Shown piece by piece: positions 6,183 to 10,334 of a DNA stretch of 10,334 bases. The stretch spans positions 1 through 10,334 of the forward strand of contig JUNU01000173.1 of NCBI GenBank assembly GCA_001067655.1, written 5' to 3'. The stretch's first letter is position 1. The number at the start of each line of letters is the position of its first letter. The notes beneath the pieces are model-generated. The model had not been told where the DNA came from. It was given only the letters and a program-made list of their open reading frames with translations, and made no database searches. Made by a program: the position numbers and the translations under genes. Source of the DNA: Neisseria lactamica (GTDB lineage Bacteria > Pseudomonadota > Gammaproteobacteria > Burkholderiales > Neisseriaceae).

Positions 6183-6211
6183 TTACCAATCCTTACACTT
6201 TACGGCATAAT
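6183..6211 (+). promoter_or_regulatory. candidate promoter of the tryptophan permease gene
   Basis: The -35 box is TTACCA (6183-6188, 4 of 6) and the -10 box is CATAAT (6206-6211, 5 of 6), with a 17-bp spacer. It starts two bases after repeat copy B ends. A strong ribosome site, GAGGAG at 6228-6233, follows six bases before the ATG. Confidence 0.5.
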
Positions 6212-6239
6212 GGCGGACTGTTTTTCCGAGGAGAATTTC

Positions 6240-7481
6240 ATGTCCGTCAAAACCCCGTCGCTTTTCGGCGGCGCCATGATTATCGCCGGTACGGTCATCG
6301 GCGCAGGCATGCTTGCCAACCCGACCGCCACCTCCGGCGTCTGGTTCACAGGCTCGCTGATTGTGTTGCTCTACACCTGGTTTTCCATGCTCTCCAGCGG
6401 TTTGATGATATTGGAAGTCAACACCCACTATCCGCACGGCGCCAGCTTCGACACCATGGTCAAAGACCTGCTCGGACCGATTTGGAACGTCATCAACGGC
6501 CTCTCCGTCGCCTTCGTCCTATACCTGCTCACCTACGCCTACATCTTCGTCGGCGGCGACTTGACCGCAAAAGGACTGGGCAGCGCGCTCGGCGGGGAAA
6601 TTCCTCTGACCGTCGGACAACTCGCCTTCTTCCTGATTTTCGCTACCTGTGTGTGGGCATCCGCCCGCCTAGTGGACCGTTTCACCTCCATCCTCATCGG
6701 CGGCATGGTACTCACCTTCATCTGGGCGACCGGCGGCCTGATTGCCGAAGCCAAACTGCCCGTCTTGTTCGACACCCAAGCCCCGTCCGGCACGCCGTAC
6801 TGGATTTACATCTCCGCCGCCCTGCCCGTCTGCCTCGCCTCCTTCGGCTTCCACGGCAACGTCTCCAGCCTGCTCAAATACTTCAAAGGCGACGCGCCCA
6901 AAGTCGCCAAATCCCTCTGGGCAGGAACGCTGATTGCGCTTGTGATTTACGTCCTCTGGCAAATCGCCATCCAAGGCAACCTACCGCGCAACGAGTTCGC
7001 CCCCGTCATCGCCGCTGATGGTCAGGTATCCGTCCTCATCGAAACCCTGTCGAAATTCGTTCAGACCGGCAGCATGGCGGCCATACTGTCTTTCTTCTCC
7101 TATATGGCGATTGCCACTTCCTTTCTCGGCGTAACGCTCGGCCTCTTTGACTACATCGCCGACATCTTCAAATGGGACGACGGCTTCGCAGGGCGTACCA
7201 AAACCGCAGCCGTTACCTTCCTGCCGCCCCTGGTTTCCTGCCTACTCTTCCCCACCGGCTTCGTTACCGCCATCGGCTACGTCGGACTCGTCGCCACCGT
7301 ATGGACCTGCTCCCTCCCGTCCTTATTGCTGCTGCGCTCACGCCAAAAATTCGGCAAAGGCAAAAACTACACCGTTTACGGCGGCGCATGGCTGATTTAC
7401 TGGGTCAACCTATTCGGCTTCCTCAACGTCCTAGCATGGGTGTTCAACAAACTCGAACTCGTCCCCGTGTTCAAAGGCTGA
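6240..7481 (+). CDS. mtr: tryptophan permease, HAAAP family (Mtr/TnaB-like)
   Basis: A 413-residue inner-membrane symporter that imports tryptophan (or a related aromatic amino acid) with protons. The length matches E. coli Mtr and TnaB. From memory of Mtr, strongly shared stretches are IIAGTVIGAGML (14-25), ASFDTMVKDLLG (68-79), AFVLYLLTYAYI (91-102), LPVCLASFGFHGNV (195-208) and ATSFLGVTLGLFDYIADIF (292-310). About eleven hydrophobic segments run the length, as expected. The ATG at 6240 is well supported by GAGGAG six bases upstream; longer in-frame forms would run back into the repeat. It is followed by a DUS hairpin and appears to be a single-gene unit. Tryptophan is the likely substrate, but Mtr, TnaB and TyrP are hard to separate by eye. 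The symbol follows E. coli use and has nothing to do with the neisserial mtr efflux operon. Confidence 0.88.
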   Translation: MSVKTPSLFGGAMIIAGTVIGAGMLANPTATSGVWFTGSLIVLLYTWFSMLSSGLMILEVNTHYPHGASFDTMVKDLLGPIWNVINGLSVAFVLYLLTYAYIFVGGDLTAKGLGSALGGEIPLTVGQLAFFLIFATCVWASARLVDRFTSILIGGMVLTFIWATGGLIAEAKLPVLFDTQAPSGTPYWIYISAALPVCLASFGFHGNVSSLLKYFKGDAPKVAKSLWAGTLIALVIYVLWQIAIQGNLPRNEFAPVIAADGQVSVLIETLSKFVQTGSMAAILSFFSYMAIATSFLGVTLGLFDYIADIFKWDDGFAGRTKTAAVTFLPPLVSCLLFPTGFVTAIGYVGLVATVWTCSLPSLLLLRSRQKFGKGKNYTVYGGAWLIYWVNLFGFLNVLAWVFNKLELVPVFKG

Positions 7482-7500
7482 CAAGCAAATCGACACCCCG

Positions 7501-7533
7501 GAGGTCGTCTGAAAACAGATTTCAGACGACCTC
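7501..7533 (+). terminator. DUS hairpin downstream of the tryptophan permease gene
   Basis: A perfect 14-bp stem (7501-7514 with 7520-7533) and a 5-base loop, with full DUS copies in both arms (7502-7513 plus strand, 7521-7532 minus strand). No T-tract follows at once, so termination may be less efficient than at the other DUS hairpins here. Confidence 0.7.
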
Positions 7534-7546
7534 TCCCATTTTCCGT

Positions 7547-7552
7547 TACAAT
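7547..7552 (+). promoter_or_regulatory. possible -10 box upstream of the 7586 gene
   Basis: TACAAT (5 of 6) lies 33 bases before the ATG. The only -35-like match, TTCAGA at 7521-7526, is 20 bp away and belongs to the DUS hairpin. The surrounding 13 bases CCGTTACAATAAA are identical to those around the proposed -10 box of the small exported-protein gene (minus strand, 4356-4344). Confidence 0.3.
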
Positions 7553-7585
7553 AAACACCCTCCGAATCACAGCATACGACCGTCC

Positions 7586-8050
7586 ATGTACGACAACATC
7601 CGTTTCCACTTAGACGAAGAATATCCCGAAGGACTACCGTCCGAAAACGCCGCCACGCATATCGGCATGTACTGGATATGGGCGGCGCAGGCAGGGCTGG
7701 CGAATCCCGTTTGGCAAACCGCCCCCGAAAGTGCGGAGGATTTCGCCAACATGCTCAAAGGCAGAACCAGCGGCCGCCGCTTCCTGCTCAAACACATGGA
7801 CGGCGCGCTCACGCCCGACGACTTCACCGAACAAGGGCAGAAATTCACCTCCTATTACTACGACAATGAAGAAGACGGCTACGGTGCATTTTTAGAAGAC
7901 TACGTCCGCACCCTCGACACCCCGTCGCTCGGCGGCTTCTACCACGTCCCCAACACCCCCGAAATCTACAAACGACTCAAACCCGTCTTCCAAGCAGCGT
8001 TTGAGCAATGGAAAAACAATTTGGCATCCCCTGTCGGAGAGCAACCGTGA
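7586..8050 (+). CDS. conserved hypothetical protein (possibly DUF7832)
   Basis: A 154-residue acidic, soluble protein with no signal peptide or membrane helix. The N-terminus has an aromatic/acidic YDNIRFHLDEEYPEGLP stretch followed by NAATHIGMYWIWA (21-33). I recall this pattern from a small family of unknown function, DUF7832 as best I remember. The C-terminal half contains YYDNEEDGYGAFLEDY (91-106). No catalytic motif is recognisable. The start is the ATG at 7586; a longer in-frame form reaching back to 7172 would read through the permease gene in another frame and through its terminator. The stop overlaps the GTG start of gmhB by four bases (GTGA), so the two are almost certainly cotranscribed and translationally coupled. 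Confidence 0.8.
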   Translation: MYDNIRFHLDEEYPEGLPSENAATHIGMYWIWAAQAGLANPVWQTAPESAEDFANMLKGRTSGRRFLLKHMDGALTPDDFTEQGQKFTSYYYDNEEDGYGAFLEDYVRTLDTPSLGGFYHVPNTPEIYKRLKPVFQAAFEQWKNNLASPVGEQP

Positions 8051-8625
8051 AACTCATCATCCTCGACCGCGACGGCGTCATCAACCAAGACCGTGACGAC
8101 TTCGTCAAATCCGTAGACGAATGGATACCCATCGAAGGCAGCATGGACGCCATCGCTTTCCTGACGCAGGCAGGCTACAACATCGCCATCGCCACCAACC
8201 AATCTGGCATTGGACGCAAATATTTTACCGTCCAAGATTTGACCGAAATGCACGCAAAAATGCACCGCCTCGTCCGTCAGGCAGGCGGAGAAATCGACGG
8301 CATCTGGTTTTGCCCGCACACCGCCGCCGACAACTGCGACTGCCGCAAACCCAAGCCCGGCATGGTTTACGACATCCTCGAACGCTTCAAAGCCAACCCC
8401 GCCGAAACCTGGCTGGTCGGCGACAGCCTGCGCGACCTGCAAGCCATGCACGAAGCGGGTGGCAAAACCGCGCTCGTCCTGACCGGCAAAGGCAAAAAAA
8501 CCCTGTCGCAACAGGAAAAAGAGTTGCCCGAAAACACCCAAATCTTCGACAACCTGCTCGCCTTCTCCCAATACATCATGCACGAAACCGCGCAAGACTG
8601 TGCAGACGGACAGGCAAACCCCTAA
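8047..8625 (+). CDS. gmhB: D-glycero-beta-D-manno-heptose-1,7-bisphosphate 7-phosphatase
   Basis: A 192-residue cytoplasmic HAD-superfamily phosphatase that removes the 7-phosphate from heptose bisphosphate on the way to ADP-heptose, the precursor of the inner-core heptoses of lipooligosaccharide. Motifs: LDRDGVIN with D7 nucleophile and D9 acid/base (6-13); ATNQSG (49-54); the GmhB-type zinc site C89-x-H91 with C97-x-C99 followed by RKPKPGM; and GDS with D126 (125-127). The length fits the family. The start is GTG at 8047: family members begin with MKLxILDRDG, and GGAGAG at 8036-8041 is five bases upstream. An in-frame ATG at 8008 would add 13 unrelated residues. This gene is called gmhX in N. 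meningitidis, where I recall it lying next to nlaB, as here. Confidence 0.93.
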   Translation: MKLIILDRDGVINQDRDDFVKSVDEWIPIEGSMDAIAFLTQAGYNIAIATNQSGIGRKYFTVQDLTEMHAKMHRLVRQAGGEIDGIWFCPHTAADNCDCRKPKPGMVYDILERFKANPAETWLVGDSLRDLQAMHEAGGKTALVLTGKGKKTLSQQEKELPENTQIFDNLLAFSQYIMHETAQDCADGQANP

Positions 8626-8632
8626 ACACACG

Positions 8633-8691
8633 AGGTCGTCTGAAACCCTGTTTCGCTCCGTTTCAAGCCAAAACAAGATTTCAGACGACCC
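8633..8691. repeat. DUS-bounded hairpin repeat, copy 1 (gmhB-nlaB spacer)
   Basis: Arms GGTCGTCTGAAA (8634-8645) and its exact complement (8679-8690) enclose a 33-base loop. The left arm is a full AGGTCGTCTGAA (8633-8644); the right has one mismatch at the outermost base. Arms and loop recur at 10194-10251 with only about three differences in the loop. It lies eight bases after the gmhB stop and could weaken transcription into nlaB, but there is no T-tract and the loop is large. Confidence 0.75.
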
Positions 8692-8708
8692 ATCCGACAG
8701 GTAAAAAC

Positions 8709-9443
8709 ATGCTCCTCATCCGCAACCTGACCTACTGGTTCATCCTCAGCACCAGCCTGATTTTACTTTTCCCCTTCATGCTCCTCGCCCTGCCCGTCCA
8801 AGGCGGCGCGCACAAAATGGCGCAAATTTGGGTACGCATCCTCAACTGGTCGCTCAAACACATCATCGGACTCAAATACCATCTTATCGGTGCCGAAAAC
8901 ATCCCCGACCGACCCTCCATCATCTGTGCCAAACACCAAAGCGGCTGGGAAACCCTCGCCCTGCAAGAAATCTTTCCGCCGCAGGTTTACGTCGCCAAAC
9001 GCGAACTGTTCAAAATCCCCTTTTTCGGCTGGGGTCTGAAACTCGTCAAAACCATAGGCATAGACCGCAGCAACAGCCGCGAAGCCAACAAACAGCTGAT
9101 GGAACAAGGCATGGCGCGCAAAAACGAAGGTTACTGGATCACCATCTTCCCCGAAGGCACACGCCTGCCGCCCGGCGAAAAAGGCCGCTACAAACTCGGC
9201 GGCGCGCGCATGGCGAAAATGTTTGAAATGGACATCGTCCCCGTCTCCCTCAACAGCGGCGAATTTTGGCCGAAAAACGCCTTCCTCAAACACCCCGGCA
9301 CCATTACCGTCGTCATCAACCCCGTTATCCCCCACAGCAGCGGAACGGAAGCCGAATTGATGGCGGAATGCGAAAAACGGATTGAAACGCAACAACTCCT
9401 GATTGAAGGAAAAGGACCGTTTGCCGTCGCAAAGGTCGTCTGA
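8709..9443 (+). CDS. nlaB: 1-acyl-sn-glycerol-3-phosphate acyltransferase (PlsC family)
   Basis: A 244-residue inner-membrane enzyme that adds the second acyl chain to lysophosphatidic acid to give phosphatidic acid. A hydrophobic anchor lies at 8-30. Acyltransferase motifs: I, H76-QSGW-E81, an HX4E form of the usual HX4D; II, KRELFKIPFFGWG (97-109); III, FPEGTR (147-152); IV, VPVSLNSG (177-184). I recall the HX4E form (KHQSxWET) from other betaproteobacterial members, so it is probably a family trait and not a defect. The ATG at 8709 has a weak AGG about seven bases upstream. N. meningitidis has two such enzymes, nlaA and nlaB; I chose nlaB because it neighbours gmhX there. The last residues KVV and the TGA stop lie in a full DUS (9433-9444). 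Confidence 0.9.
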   Translation: MLLIRNLTYWFILSTSLILLFPFMLLALPVQGGAHKMAQIWVRILNWSLKHIIGLKYHLIGAENIPDRPSIICAKHQSGWETLALQEIFPPQVYVAKRELFKIPFFGWGLKLVKTIGIDRSNSREANKQLMEQGMARKNEGYWITIFPEGTRLPPGEKGRYKLGGARMAKMFEMDIVPVSLNSGEFWPKNAFLKHPGTITVVINPVIPHSSGTEAELMAECEKRIETQQLLIEGKGPFAVAKVV

Positions 9444-9444
9444 A
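9433..9444 (+). repeat. DNA uptake sequence containing the nlaB stop codon
   Basis: An exact AGGTCGTCTGAA. In the nlaB frame it reads through part of Lys, then GTC GTC TGA, giving Val-Val-stop. It is a single copy, not a hairpin. Confidence 0.85.
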
Positions 9445-9476
9445 AACGCAGATTTGCCCCAGCATTAACCCAATCC

Positions 9477-10169
9477 ATGTCCCAACACTACGCCCACACC
9501 CTTTCAGACGGCCTGTCCATCCGAATCCGGCTCAAACGCAGCGCCAAGAAAAACCTCATCCTGCGCCCCGTATCCCGCGACACCGTCAGCATCAACGTCC
9601 CCCCGTTTATCAGCCATCGCTTTCTCGCCCAATGGCTGACCGACAACGAACCACTCTTGCGCCGCACCCTCGCCCAAGCCCCGACCGCCGCATCCGCCGA
9701 CACCCTCCCCGAATGGATTTGGTATCAAGGCGTTCAGACGACCCTGTCCGTCCACAACAGCAGCCACATCCAAATCAGGCCGTCTGAAATCCTGCTGCCC
9801 GAAAAAGAACCCTCCGCCCAACTGACCCACCTGCGCCGCTTTCTGCACGAACGTGCCCGCGAATACCTGCTGCCGCGCCTCGAACACCACGCCCGCGCCA
9901 CCGCCCTCATTCCCGCCGCGACCGCCCTCTCCAACGCCAAAACCTTCTGGGGCGTCTGCCGCCACACCACCGGCATCCGCCTCAACTGGCGGCTCATCGG
10001 CGCACCCGATTACGTCGCAGACTACATCTGCATCCACGAACTCTGCCATCTTCCCCACCACGACCACAGCCCGCAGTTTTGGGCAACCGTCAACCGCCTC
10101 ACCCCGCACACCCAAGCTGCCGAAAAATGGCTGAAAGCCCACGGGCGCGAATTGTTTGCATTAGACTAA
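9477..10169 (+). CDS. YgjP-type (M48-like/DUF45) zinc metallopeptidase-domain protein
   Basis: A 230-residue soluble protein. The signature is HELCH (187-191) followed by H197 in HHDHSPQFW (194-202); H187, H191 and H197 would bind zinc with E188 as catalyst, as in YgjP/SprT-like gluzincins. Upstream, the stretch FWGVC (158-162) and RLNWRLIGAP (168-177) match the core family strands. The N-terminal region with KKNLILRP (24-31) and VSINVPP (37-43) is also typical. The substrate is not known for most members. The ATG at 9477 lies 33 bases after nlaB with no clear ribosome site; no terminator intervenes, so cotranscription is likely. The gene contains three DUS-like sites, two of them in the canonical GCCGTCTGAA dialect, unlike the rest of the window. 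Confidence 0.87.
   Translation: MSQHYAHTLSDGLSIRIRLKRSAKKNLILRPVSRDTVSINVPPFISHRFLAQWLTDNEPLLRRTLAQAPTAASADTLPEWIWYQGVQTTLSVHNSSHIQIRPSEILLPEKEPSAQLTHLRRFLHERAREYLLPRLEHHARATALIPAATALSNAKTFWGVCRHTTGIRLNWRLIGAPDYVADYICIHELCHLPHHDHSPQFWATVNRLTPHTQAAEKWLKAHGRELFALD
9503..9514 (-). repeat. canonical-dialect DUS inside the metallopeptidase gene
   Basis: A minus-strand AGGCCGTCTGAA, the AG-DUS used by N. meningitidis and N. gonorrhoeae relatives, within codons for LSDGL. It differs from the window's usual DUS at the fourth base. Confidence 0.8.
9733..9744 (-). repeat. near-perfect mucosa-dialect DUS inside the metallopeptidase gene
   Basis: The minus strand reads GGGTCGTCTGAA, 11 of 12 bases of the mucosa dialect, within codons for VQTTL. 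The mismatch is at the outermost, least constrained base. Confidence 0.6.
9777..9788 (+). repeat. canonical-dialect DUS inside the metallopeptidase gene
   Basis: A plus-strand AGGCCGTCTGAA in frame as Arg-Pro-Ser-Glu (RPSE). This is the second canonical-type copy in the gene. Confidence 0.8.
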
Positions 10170-10193
10170 AGAGTTCGACACGCCGATACATCA

Positions 10194-10251
10194 AGGTCGT
10201 CTGAAACCCCGTTTCGCCCGTTTCAAGCCCAAACAAGATTTCAGACGACCC
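10194..10251. repeat. DUS-bounded hairpin repeat, copy 2
   Basis: Arms GGTCGTCTGAAA (10195-10206) and its complement (10239-10250) around a 32-base loop. It is nearly identical, loop included, to 8633-8691. It lies 25 bases after the metallopeptidase stop and may serve as its terminator, although the loop is long and no T-run follows. Confidence 0.75.
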
Positions 10252-10282
10252 AATTCATTATTGCTACGCGCGGCAAATCATG

Positions 10283-10334
10283 TATAGTGGATTAACTTTA
10301 AATCAGGACAAGGCGACGAAGCCGCAGACAGTAC
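10283..10334 (+). mobile_element. Correia repeat enclosed element, 5' part cut by the window edge
   Basis: The sequence from TATAGTGGATTAAC onward, including ATCAGGACAAGGCGACGAAG and then GCCGCAGACAGTAC, matches the left end of the neisserial Correia element (CREE), a non-autonomous MITE of about 100-155 bp, as I know it. It begins at a TA dinucleotide, the usual insertion target. The other end lies outside the window. Such elements can bring promoters, RNase III processing sites or IHF sites. Confidence 0.88.

Noticed and set aside
5999..7018. 339-codon plus-strand frame overlapping repeat copy B and the permease gene
   Set aside because: It is Arg/His/Pro-rich out-of-frame text of the permease gene; the permease frame has a strong ribosome site and family motifs.
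7172..7585. N-terminal extension of the 7586 gene by 138 codons
   Set aside because: It reads through the permease gene in another frame and through the DUS terminator; family-like sequence begins only at the ATG at 7586.
7966..8676. 236-codon minus-strand frame opposite gmhB, plus similar 210- and 212-codon frames opposite nlaB (8763-9395) and the metallopeptidase (9504-10142)
   Set aside because: These arise from GC-rich third codon positions of the genuine plus-strand genes. The proteins are Val/Gly/Phe-rich with no recognisable domain.
8121..8708. N-terminal extension of nlaB by 196 codons
   Set aside because: It overlaps gmhB in another frame and crosses the DUS hairpin; the membrane anchor and acyltransferase motifs start after 8709.

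Overview
The window is chromosomal DNA of a Neisseria species, probably a commensal of the N. mucosa/N. sicca type. About fifteen full copies of the 12-mer AGGTCGTCTGAA, the mucosa-type dialect of the neisserial DNA uptake sequence (DUS), occur on the two strands, mostly as inverted pairs forming terminator-like hairpins behind genes. The right edge carries the start of a Correia element, and the proteins look neisserial. It reads mainly as ordinary core genome; the unusual material lies in the intergenic repeats.

Layout. A minus-strand M23 zinc peptidase gene (mpg-like, peptidoglycan hydrolase) occupies 83-1405 and ends at a DUS hairpin. A 354-base divergent spacer with candidate promoters both ways separates it from a plus-strand gene (1760-2740) for an RpfE-like protein of unknown function, followed by ribF (FMN/FAD synthesis). 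A perfect DUS hairpin at 3796-3833 lies between ribF and a convergent minus-strand gene for a small exported Lys/Ala-rich protein (3955-4239). A divergent spacer with several inverted repeats leads to an AI-2E-family permease (4480-5553).

From 5554 to 6239 there is no gene. The stretch holds a DUS terminator and two directly repeated copies of a composite element of about 215 bp. Each has roughly 30-bp terminal inverted repeats that fold into their own small hairpins, a core of 64-70 bp, and a DUS hairpin tail. An inverted pair of REP-like hairpins separates the copies.

The right third starts with a tryptophan permease (HAAAP family, 6240-7481). After it comes a likely transcription unit: a conserved hypothetical protein (7586-8050), the heptose bisphosphate phosphatase gmhB/gmhX (overlapping it by GTGA), the lysophosphatidate acyltransferase nlaB (its stop codon lies inside a DUS), and a YgjP-type zinc metallopeptidase (9477-10169). 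gmhB supplies the LOS inner-core heptose pathway and nlaB supplies phosphatidate, so the unit serves envelope synthesis; the metallopeptidase role is unknown. A second copy of a DUS-bounded hairpin repeat seen between gmhB and nlaB follows, then the partial Correia element.

I found no RNA gene, CRISPR array, prophage, insertion sequence with transposase, or convincing new multi-gene system. All calls are by eye; promoters in particular are consensus matches only.
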